A stretch of 13,631 nucleotides of DNA from Deltaproteobacteria bacterium (lineage in GTDB: Bacteria; Desulfobacterota; Syntrophia; Syntrophales; UBA5619). The DNA lies in the NCBI GenBank assembly GCA_026388365.1, contig JAPLJW010000308.1:1-13631 (forward strand). The letters run 5' to 3'. A model generated the notes under the pieces. It searched no databases and had not been told where the DNA came from. It saw only the letters and a list, made by a program, of their open reading frames with translations. Both the position numbers and the translations under genes were made by a program. Shown here in pieces: positions 7,238 to 13,277 of the stretch (position 1 is its first letter; the number at the start of each line of letters is the position of its first letter).

Positions 7238-8011
7238 TTACTCGCCGACGTTCTTGGCTCCTGGCCAGCGATAAAGATAGGGATTCCCCTTTTCGTCCAA
7301 TGGACGCTTGTCGGCCTCGGTGACCACGGAGTTTTCGTAGTCGAGAATCGCGTCGCCAATTAACTTGATGGCATCGACCCGGCCCTTAAACCCGGTGGAG
7401 GACAACATCAGCTTGCCGTCCTTGCCATAACCTTTGTATGAGGTAAACCAGGTCTGAAGGATGGTCGTGACACCGGGAAATTTCGCATCGAGATCAGCAA
7501 TGCTCGTCACCTTGGCGAAAGGTGAATTTTCCATGACAACAACAGCCTTGTCGTCCTTTTCGCCAGTGTCGATAAGGCTCAGAAGTCCGATTACCCGGCC
7601 CTTCACCACCGCTCCCCGGGGTACCGCCTGCCCCAAAACCAGCACGTCGACGCTATCGTCGTCGCCGCCTTTGGACTTTAACAACACGGAACGCGGAATG
7701 GCGCCGTAATTAACCGGATAGCCGAGATATTGAACGAAGCGCGGCGCGCCGTTCTTCTGCTCCAGTTCAAGCATGCCCGTCTTTTTGTTGGTCTCGTACT
7801 TGGCGGTGGTTCCTGCCGGAATCTCGATGACAACATTGTAGGTGCCATCACGATTGATGGGGTCATAGCCGGTCAGGAAGTGCTGTTCGCCCTTCAGCAC
7901 CGAAACATACGGCGTTACGACCTCCTGGGCGATAACGGACTGCGGGATCACGGCGGCGGCGAGCAGCAGCGCGACGCCCAAGCCAGCGGCGGCTAACAAT
8001 GTCTTTTTCAT
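7238..8011 (-). CDS. ppa: Periplasmic family I inorganic pyrophosphatase
   Basis: This is a 257-residue protein. Residues 1-29 are a clear Sec signal peptide (MKKTLLAAAG, hydrophobic core, SVIAQ), so it acts outside the cytoplasm, unlike most soluble pyrophosphatases. The family I fold is plain: YNVVIEIPAGTTAKYE (58-73), YPVNYGAIPRS (98-108), the metal-binding signature DDDSVDVLVLG (117-127; usually DGDPxDVLVLG, so Ser120 replaces Pro or Glu while the Asp residues remain), VIGLLSLIDTGEKDDK (140-155) with the other catalytic Asp region, and FTSYKGYGKDGK near residue 200. It should hydrolyse PPi to two phosphates with Mg. The mature part is near the length of bacterial enzymes (about 175) plus extensions at both ends. 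The ribosome site is weaker (AAAGGAA, about 10 bases away). It lies 43 bases after the secreted unknown gene and is followed by a hairpin. Confidence 0.93.
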   Translation of the reverse strand: MKKTLLAAAGLGVALLLAAAVIPQSVIAQEVVTPYVSVLKGEQHFLTGYDPINRDGTYNVVIEIPAGTTAKYETNKKTGMLELEQKNGAPRFVQYLGYPVNYGAIPRSVLLKSKGGDDDSVDVLVLGQAVPRGAVVKGRVIGLLSLIDTGEKDDKAVVVMENSPFAKVTSIADLDAKFPGVTTILQTWFTSYKGYGKDGKLMLSSTGFKGRVDAIKLIGDAILDYENSVVTEADKRPLDEKGNPYLYRWPGAKNVGE

Positions 8012-8054
8012 GATTTTTCAGTTCCTTTCATTGTCATTTCTGGAGGCTGATTGC

Positions 8055-8900
8055 CTATGATGGATCGTCGTTTTGCGCGGCCTTTGGTTTTTTTGCCTTG
8101 GCCGGCTTCGGCTTGACCACTTCAGCAGGCTTCTGGGCAACAGGTACAGGTACAGATGCAGGTGCGGCCGCGACTGCCGCTGTGGGTTTTTCGGCGGAGA
8201 TCAGGGAAGGACCGCCCGGCATCACGACCAGATGGGGCCGACTCTTTTTCTTCGGATCGTCATACTCAAGCTTGGGATCCTTGAGCAGTTTTTCATTGAG
8301 TTCTTCCGACGCATATTCGAGCAGGAAGAAAACCGGCCCCCATGCGGTCGGACCTGGATCGACGACCTCGCGGATCAACTTGGCCGCCTCTATGAGTTGT
8401 TCGGGGGTGCGATCAACATTGTGCTTGGTATAGCGCCCGGATTTGTTGTTGATGGTGTAAGTCTTCGAGTCTTTGTCGTAGAGAATCTCGCCGCTGATGC
8501 GGCCAGGGGCGCCGCCCAGTGCGGAGACGTGGCCGAAGTTCTCCCGCGTCCCGGGTTTGCGGTCGGATTTGTCTTCCGGACGATAAAAGCCCTTGTCGTA
8601 GGTGCGGCCCAGTGGATGCGCAGCCTCCTGATTAATCGCAACCCGGCCTTCAGCATCGATTACCCAGTTGTACGGCGCGCCCTTGACATCGAGGACGGCG
8701 GGAAATTCCTTTGAGGCTACCTGCAGATAAGGATTCAGGAGGATCTTCCCGGATTTATCGGCCTCGTAGTGCTTGATGTAAGCCGGCAGCGAGGGCACTC
8801 CATATTTCTGATCCAGTGGATCAACGGGTGGCGCGCTGTATACCGGGAAGGCAATGGCCAGCAGTACGCCACCTACCAACAACTTGAATGTGTGTTTCAT
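8055..8900 (-). CDS. Secreted protein of unknown function with Ala/Pro/Lys-rich tail
   Basis: This is a 281-residue protein of no family I can name. AGGAGA (8907-8912) lies six bases before the ATG. Residues 1-23 form a signal peptide (MKHTFKLLVGGVLLAIAFPVYSA). The mature part (about 24-230) is soluble-looking and rich in charged residues, Tyr and Gly, with segments such as LPAYIKHYEADKSGKILLNP, NWVIDAEGRVAINQEAAHP, FGHVSALGGAPGRISGEILY and WGPVFFLLEYASEELNEKLL. No Cys pairs, lipobox, haem motifs or obvious catalytic triad are seen. Residues about 231-281 are low-complexity (AAVAAAPASVPVPV, KPKPAKAKKPKAA), like a spacer or envelope-spanning tail. It sits between the secreted CYTH-like protein (93 bases upstream) and the periplasmic pyrophosphatase (43 bases downstream), so the three are probably co-transcribed and may act together in the periplasm. 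Confidence 0.75.
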   Translation of the reverse strand: MKHTFKLLVGGVLLAIAFPVYSAPPVDPLDQKYGVPSLPAYIKHYEADKSGKILLNPYLQVASKEFPAVLDVKGAPYNWVIDAEGRVAINQEAAHPLGRTYDKGFYRPEDKSDRKPGTRENFGHVSALGGAPGRISGEILYDKDSKTYTINNKSGRYTKHNVDRTPEQLIEAAKLIREVVDPGPTAWGPVFFLLEYASEELNEKLLKDPKLEYDDPKKKSRPHLVVMPGGPSLISAEKPTAAVAAAPASVPVPVAQKPAEVVKPKPAKAKKPKAAQNDDPS

Positions 8901-8993
8901 TTTTCATCTCCTATAACAAAAATTCAACACTAACGCGAAGAAAGCCCATCATCAGCCGTATTAAGCTGGACGAGTTCTCCTCGCACCTGGTGG

Positions 8994-9971
8994 TCACCTG
9001 ACCAATATCGGACGATTCATCAACTTGCGCACCTTGGATCCACCCCATTTATCGCCATCCGCGCCAGCAAGACCCCCCAGCTCGCCCCGAACGACCTTGA
9101 ACATGAATTGTTCACCGGCGGCGTGGGTTTCAGGGATGGCATAATAATCCGTGTCGCCATAACTGAAGGAAACGTCATAGAGGTAGGGCGCCCCCCCATC
9201 GGTTGCACTCCATGCTTCCATCTCGATGCCGCATGGCTCGACGCCAGGCAGCGCGACTTCACCCGGCTTGATCTTGTAGGTGAACACCTTGGTTTCTACC
9301 AAAGCGGTATCGGCCGGAAGTCCCAGTTTGAGCAACTCGGGCATGTATTTGCCGAAATCGCCGAGAGTCAGTTTGCCCAGCGAATCCTTGGCCACGACAA
9401 AGGATGCGTCTTTCTCAATATAGCTCCCGAGCTTGCCGCCCGGACCAAATCCGACACTCTCCTTGCCGGACAGATTGACCTTGTCCACACCCACCACCTC
9501 CAAGGGTGTCGCCAGCGTGCGCATCACGTCTTCATTGATGCTCTTTACCGTGACGTTCACCATCGAGTTGGGCTTTCCATCCTTGAATCGTGTCGTGACA
9601 CGCAGGAGATAGCCTTTGTTCCACAAGAGTTGATCGCTGGTATCGTAGTAATCTTTGTTGTACATCTCGAACTTCAGCGGCGTTTTCTCCTTCTCGGTCA
9701 CGGTAAATCCATGCTTGGCGGCAGCGGATTTGACCCGAGTCCATAGATCTTTGAAGGCTTCAGCCATGGCCGGACTGGTCTTGGCCGGATCGACCAGGAA
9801 CTTATATTCCCGCCCATCCACATCCTCGAGCTTCGGCGCGGGGTAGGTTTCGATCGTCTTCAGGTAAAGCGCCTTTGACGGTTCCGCCGCTATGACCGAA
9901 CCCGCGGAGAACATCGTTATTGCCGCTATGACCCATACCGCAATCCACTTTCCAATTTGCTTCCTGAGCAT
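8994..9971 (-). CDS. Secreted CYTH-like (triphosphate tunnel) protein
   Basis: This is a 325-residue protein from the ATG at 9971, chosen because a strong AAGGAGGT (9975-9982) precedes it and a signal peptide follows (MLRKQIGKWIAVWVIAAITM, cleavage near VIAA at about 29). The same frame is open up to an ATG at 10091, which would bury the signal peptide. CYTH features: GREYKFLVD (53-61, with Glu55 and Lys57 of ExExK kept but the first Glu replaced by Gly), YYDTSDQLLWNKGYLLRV (108-125, the family's YYDTxDxxLxxxGxxLRxR), VNVTVKS (138-144), ETKVFTYKI, and an ExE strand GIEMEAW (Glu250, Glu252). It is larger than a plain CYTH domain, with insertions. Cytoplasmic relatives hydrolyse triphosphates; a secreted version next to a secreted pyrophosphatase suggests work on extracytoplasmic triphosphate or polyphosphate. 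Catalysis is unproven given the altered metal site. Confidence 0.65.
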   Translation of the reverse strand: MLRKQIGKWIAVWVIAAITMFSAGSVIAAEPSKALYLKTIETYPAPKLEDVDGREYKFLVDPAKTSPAMAEAFKDLWTRVKSAAAKHGFTVTEKEKTPLKFEMYNKDYYDTSDQLLWNKGYLLRVTTRFKDGKPNSMVNVTVKSINEDVMRTLATPLEVVGVDKVNLSGKESVGFGPGGKLGSYIEKDASFVVAKDSLGKLTLGDFGKYMPELLKLGLPADTALVETKVFTYKIKPGEVALPGVEPCGIEMEAWSATDGGAPYLYDVSFSYGDTDYYAIPETHAAGEQFMFKVVRGELGGLAGADGDKWGGSKVRKLMNRPILVR

Positions 9972-10091
9972 ACGACCTCCTTCTTTTCTTGGCGCTGCTG
10001 ATGTATCCCCGTCGGTAGGCCGTCCCCTTGGCCACGTCGAACTCCAGAGATCGCCCCTGGGGAGAAATTTCCTTTCGATTTCTTTCCCCAT
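9972..10091 (-). pseudogene. 5' fragment of a second short CYTH gene, frameshifted
   Basis: An AGGAGG (10098-10103) and ATG at 10091 start MGKEIERKFLPRGDLWSS, closely matching MAKEIERKFLIKGDAWRS of the intact gene at 6099-6563. Then the frame slips: the neighbouring frame reads VAKGTAYRRGYISSAKK, matching LAKGTSYRQGYLNSAKE. Homology stops at the ribosome site of the secreted CYTH-like gene. About 35 of 154 codons remain. As the first translated segment of the array it may act as a leader: its frame continues without a stop into the next gene, so ribosomes could read through or restart at 9971. Confidence 0.75.
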
Positions 10092-10138
10092 GATCGACCT
10101 CCTGATTTATTTTTATAGTTTTATTAGGATGCTTTTGT

Positions 10139-10144
10139 TATAAT
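10139..10144 (+). promoter_or_regulatory. -10 box of the LysR-type regulator gene
   Basis: A perfect TATAAT lies 41 bases upstream of the regulator ATG, in an AT-rich gap between divergent genes. No good -35 is seen at the expected distance, which would fit an activator-dependent or weak promoter. It overlaps the -10 of the opposing promoter, so the two may compete. Confidence 0.45.
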
Positions 10145-10170
10145 ATCAAACGATATAAATTTATCGTCAA
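10142..10170 (-). promoter_or_regulatory. Sigma70-like promoter of the minus-strand array
   Basis: On the minus strand TTGACG (10165-10170) and GATATT (10142-10147) are separated by exactly 17 bases, matching -35 and -10 consensus at 5/6 and 4/6. Transcription would start near 10135, about 45 bases before the ATG at 10091. It overlaps the LysR gene's own -10 box. Confidence 0.6.
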
Positions 10171-10175
10171 CATAA
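10143..10175. promoter_or_regulatory. Candidate LysR-type operator sites
   Basis: Two small inverted repeats lie in the divergent promoter. TTAT-N7-ATAA (10161-10175) contains the T-N11-A core typical of LysR-type sites and covers the -35 of the minus-strand promoter. ATATC-N4-GATAT (10143-10156) covers its -10. Binding here could control both directions. AT-rich DNA yields such repeats by chance, so this is tentative. Confidence 0.4.
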
Positions 10176-10184
10176 GGGATTCTT

Positions 10185-11132
10185 ATGAATATAGACCAGA
10201 TCAAGACATTCCACATGGTCGCTGCAGCGGGGAGTTTCACGAAGGCGGCCCGGGAACTCTTCCTGACCCAATCGGCCGTCAGCCAGCAGATCCGTGCCCT
10301 GGAGGATGAGATCGGCGGCAGGCTCTTCGACCGCTCCGGGAAGAGAATCCACCTGACCGGGGAAGGCGAAGTTCTGCTGACGTATGCGGAGCGGCTTTTC
10401 GATCTGCACGAAGAGATCGAGACGCTTTTCGGTAGCCTTCGAACCTTGCAAAAGGGTAAAATCACGGTGGGGGCCACGGCGGTGATCGGGACCTACTTCA
10501 TGCCCGCCGTGATCAGCGCTTTCCATCGGCAGTATCCGGGGGTCAAAATCGACCTGCGGATGGGAAATTCGGAACAGATCCTGAGGATGATCCTGGATCG
10601 CGAGGTGGATCTGGGCATCGCTGGAATGGTCAAGAAACATGCATCCCTTGAGAGCGCTTTTGTCCACGGGGAGAAACTGCTTTTCGTCTGCTCCCCGATG
10701 CATCCGCTGGCCACCCGCGAAAAAGTCACCCCCGGCGAACTCGAACGGATCCCCTTCATCTGGCGAGAAAAAGGAACCCAGACCCTGGCGCTCGTGAAGC
10801 GTTGGTTTCGGGCCAATGCCGGCGGCAATTTTCCTCACCAGACCCTCTCGGTGGCCAACATGGAGGCTGCCAAGCGTATCGTCGAAGAGGGCTACGGCGT
10901 CACGATCATCCCGGTCACCGCGGCCCGGCGGGAGATCGAGGCGGGGATGCTCAAGCACCTCGACGTTAAGAAGTTCGATCTCACCGTGGACTACGGTCTG
11001 TTTTATCCGAAGGGCAGAATTTTCAGTCGGGCAGCGGAAGCCTTCCTGGAGACCCTCTGCGACATCGGCATCTTTTCCCACGGAGAGAATCTACGCAACC
11101 TTCTTGGCGACCATCGCAAGAGTTCTGCCTGA
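10185..11132 (+). CDS. LysR-family transcriptional regulator
   Basis: This is a 315-residue protein of standard LysR length. The start at 10185 has AAGGG (10174-10178) six bases upstream. The N-terminal winged helix-turn-helix is textbook (FHMVAAAGSFTKAARELFLT, then QSAVSQQIRALEDEIGGRLF; recognition region about 18-37). A linker helix follows to about residue 88. The effector domain begins GKITVGATAVIGTYFMPAVI (about 91-110) and contains DREVDLGIAG, HPLATREKVTPGELERIPFI, and NMEAAKRIVEEGYGVTIIP. These resemble the CbbR/CysB-like general LysR fold; the inducer cannot be told. It is transcribed away from the CYTH/pyrophosphatase array with a shared 93-base intergenic region, the usual arrangement for a LysR regulator that controls its divergent neighbour and itself. 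Confidence 0.95.
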   Translation: MNIDQIKTFHMVAAAGSFTKAARELFLTQSAVSQQIRALEDEIGGRLFDRSGKRIHLTGEGEVLLTYAERLFDLHEEIETLFGSLRTLQKGKITVGATAVIGTYFMPAVISAFHRQYPGVKIDLRMGNSEQILRMILDREVDLGIAGMVKKHASLESAFVHGEKLLFVCSPMHPLATREKVTPGELERIPFIWREKGTQTLALVKRWFRANAGGNFPHQTLSVANMEAAKRIVEEGYGVTIIPVTAARREIEAGMLKHLDVKKFDLTVDYGLFYPKGRIFSRAAEAFLETLCDIGIFSHGENLRNLLGDHRKSSA

Positions 11133-11462
11133 CCCTCGAATGATTATCGCTGCGTGCAGGACTGCTTTGAGACCTTCATAAAGAGCTTTAATGAGCATTT
11201 TTCAGTCAGTACGGATTCCGCACAACCAGACTGTCTCCAGTTGAAGTCGTCATGGTCACCTCAATTCCACCCCGTATTCTAATGACTTGTCGGTGCTCAA
11301 GGGATTACCGAAATCTTCTCCAGCGGAGGCAGCTCCATTTGCGCGAAAGATGTGGAGGAGAATGGTCGTCTTTCATTCATGGGCATAATGATCTCCTTCG
11401 CGAGGCGGCCTCAACCTTAAAGCGCCCCCTATCTCGACACGAGATGCCGCGATAAAATCGCC
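11133..11462. other. Intergenic region without a convincing gene
   Basis: This is the first half of the roughly 600-base gap between the regulator and the acyl-CoA synthetase. GC and codon pattern do not suggest a conserved gene on either strand. It contains one tiny minus-strand frame with a good ribosome site (listed separately) and a short T-run near 11195-11200 after the regulator, without a clear stem. Confidence 0.5.
11297..11386 (-). CDS. Possible 29-residue small protein or 5' gene remnant
   Basis: A good AAGGAG (11393-11398) lies six bases before an ATG at 11384-11386, opening 29 codons (MPMNERRPFSSTSFAQMELP, then PLEKISVIP) to a TGA. No membrane segment or known motif is seen. A different frame just downstream on the same strand carries another short open stretch (RIRGGIEVTMTTSTGDSLVV), so this may be the frameshifted beginning of a decayed gene rather than a real small protein. 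Confidence 0.25.
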   Translation of the reverse strand: MPMNERRPFSSTSFAQMELPPLEKISVIP

Positions 11463-11491
11463 TTGACAAACAAGGCCCGCCTTCGTATCGT
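11463..11491 (+). promoter_or_regulatory. Sigma70-like promoter for the acyl-CoA synthetase/fabG operon
   Basis: A perfect TTGACA (11463-11468) is followed after exactly 17 bases by TATCGT (11486-11491), which matches TATAAT at 4 of 6 positions. Start of transcription would be near 11498, giving a leader of about 230 bases before the ATG at 11731. Confidence 0.5.
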
Positions 11492-11596
11492 TCCCTTGCA
11501 GAAAAGAGACCTTATCAACAATTATCTATGAATGGAGCCGCACCGCCTATTTTCCGCCTGCATGGACAAGATGGGGTCCAAGCGGCTGATAAGGGT

Positions 11597-11615
11597 ATTT
11601 TAATGGGCGTAAAAT
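11597..11615. promoter_or_regulatory. Inverted repeat in the leader of the acyl-CoA synthetase gene
   Basis: ATTTTA (11597-11602) and TAAAAT (11610-11615) form a perfect 6-bp inverted repeat around a 7-base spacer, in a local AT-rich patch downstream of the predicted promoter. Size and symmetry fit an operator for a dimeric repressor, such as a TetR-type fatty-acid regulator, but no regulator gene is adjacent on this side. Confidence 0.25.
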
Positions 11616-11730
11616 GAGGTCCTGATTTCGAAATGGGGAGCGTCATTTGCAATGCCCATGAGGCAGGCAGGGGCGATTGCCGCGAACAGGGGTTTGGGAA
11701 AGTTTGGCGGATTTTGTTTGAGGAGACGAG

Positions 11731-13248
11731 ATGAACGTCGGGGAATGGATTTTCAAGCGGGCGGTGATCTATCCGGAGGGTCCGTTCCTGAAGGAGGAGG
11801 AAGCGCGCTCCTTCACGAACCGCGAGTTCAACGAGCGGGTGAACCGGATGGCCCACGCGCTCACAGCCTGGGGGGTCGTCAGGGGGGAACGGGTGGCCGT
11901 GCTGATGGCCAACGCATCGGAGTTTCTGGAGATATTCTTCGCATGCGCCAAGACGGGGGCGATCATGGTGCCCGTCAATTTTCGCCTGGCCGTGCCGGAA
12001 CTCGCATACATCTTCCGGGACTGCGCCCCCCGGGTTCTCGTCTATTCGGCGGACTTTGCCGACAAGGTTGCGGAGGTGAAGGCGTCCTGGCCCGGGATGC
12101 CGCGCTGTTTCCGTCACGGCGGCGATGCCGGTGACGATTCCCTTCTCGCCGAGTCCGTTGCCCCCTTTCCCGTTGCGGAACCGCTCCCGCGGGAAGAGGT
12201 TACGCTCGCCGATCCCCTGTTTATCATGTACACCTCCGGGACGACGGGGGATCCCAAGGGGGCGGTTTTGACGCACGGCAACGTCCTGTTCGGTTCAATC
12301 AACACGGTGATCGGTTGCGGGATCAACCGCTCCTACAGATCCCTCGTGGTGGCCCCGCTGTTCCATATCGGCGCCCTCGGCGCGGCGGCCCTGCCGATCC
12401 TCTATGCGGGCGGCTCCCTCGTCCTCAAGGGGTTCTACAACGCCGCCGAAGTGATCGGCCTGATCTGCCGGGAGAAGATCAACTACATGTTCGCCGTGCC
12501 GGTCATGTTCCAGCTCCTCACCCGGACCGAGGAGTGGGAGAAGGCGGATTTTTCCCACGTCCATTTCTTCATCGCCGGCGGGGCGCCCATGCCTCTGCCG
12601 GTCATCCGGAGATACCAGCAGGAGAAGGGGATCTGCTTCGCCCAGGGATACGGGATGACGGAGACTTTCCGCCTCACCTCCCTGGATCTGGAGGATTCGA
12701 TCCGGAAGGCCGGTTCCGTCGGCAAGGAGGTGCTCCACGTCCTGCTTCGAATCGTGAATGAGCAGGACCGGGATGTAGAGCCCGGCGAGGCGGGCGAGAT
12801 CATCGTCCAAGGGCCGAACGTGTTTGCCGGTTACTGGAACAAGCCTGTCGAGACGGAAGAGGCGATGCGGGGAGGATGGTTTCATACGGGGGATATGGGA
12901 CGGCGGGACGAAGAGGGATTCATCTATATCGTCGGCCGGAAGGTGGAGATGATCATCAGCTCCGGGGAGAACATCTATCCGGCCGAGGTGGAACGGGTCA
13001 TCCAGGCCCTGCCGGAGGTGCGGGAGGCGGCCGTCGTCGGGATGCCGGACCGGAAGAAGGGGGAGGTCGTGGCCGCCTTTGTGCTGCTCAAGGAGGGCGC
13101 ACAACTCGCCGAAGAGGCGCTGCTTGCGGCCATCCGGGACCGGATCGCCCATTTCAAACTTCCGAAGAAGATCGTTTTCGTCGATGATTTTCCCCGCAAT
13201 TCGGCGGGCAAGATCCTGAAGAAGGAGCTAAAGGGACGCCTGTATTGA
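11731..13248 (+). CDS. Acyl-CoA synthetase (AMP-forming ligase)
   Basis: This 505-residue member of the adenylate-forming (ANL) superfamily activates a carboxylic acid with ATP to acyl-AMP, then transfers it to CoA (or to a carrier protein), releasing PPi. AGGAG (11721-11725), five bases before the ATG, fixes the start. Motifs in order: the P-loop MYTSGTTGDPKG (166-177), the acid-binding core around FFIAGGAPMPLP, YGMTET (307-312), GWFHTGD (382-388, ribose-binding Asp388), the hinge region VGRKVEMIISSGENIYPAEVE, and the C-terminal NSAGKILKKEL with catalytic Lys494. Length matches medium/long-chain and aryl acid ligases; substrate cannot be told. No signal peptide. It is followed after 29 bases by a fabG-type reductase, which suggests a fatty-acid- or polyketide-like pathway. 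The PPi it produces is cytoplasmic, so the secreted pyrophosphatase nearby would not remove it. Confidence 0.95.
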   Translation: MNVGEWIFKRAVIYPEGPFLKEEEARSFTNREFNERVNRMAHALTAWGVVRGERVAVLMANASEFLEIFFACAKTGAIMVPVNFRLAVPELAYIFRDCAPRVLVYSADFADKVAEVKASWPGMPRCFRHGGDAGDDSLLAESVAPFPVAEPLPREEVTLADPLFIMYTSGTTGDPKGAVLTHGNVLFGSINTVIGCGINRSYRSLVVAPLFHIGALGAAALPILYAGGSLVLKGFYNAAEVIGLICREKINYMFAVPVMFQLLTRTEEWEKADFSHVHFFIAGGAPMPLPVIRRYQQEKGICFAQGYGMTETFRLTSLDLEDSIRKAGSVGKEVLHVLLRIVNEQDRDVEPGEAGEIIVQGPNVFAGYWNKPVETEEAMRGGWFHTGDMGRRDEEGFIYIVGRKVEMIISSGENIYPAEVERVIQALPEVREAAVVGMPDRKKGEVVAAFVLLKEGAQLAEEALLAAIRDRIAHFKLPKKIVFVDDFPRNSAGKILKKELKGRLY

Positions 13249-13277
13249 AAGGCGGGAAAACACAGGGAGAGGGAATC

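Noticed and set aside
10167..11081. 304-codon minus-strand open frame opposite the LysR gene
   Set aside because: Antisense of a textbook LysR gene; no family features of its own.
11252..11455. 67-codon plus-strand frame in the large intergenic gap
   Set aside because: No ribosome site, Arg/Cys-rich random-looking sequence, no motif; not listed as a gene.
12295..13152. 285-codon minus-strand open frame opposite the acyl-CoA synthetase
   Set aside because: Low-information Asp/His/Leu-rich shadow of a strongly conserved enzyme gene.
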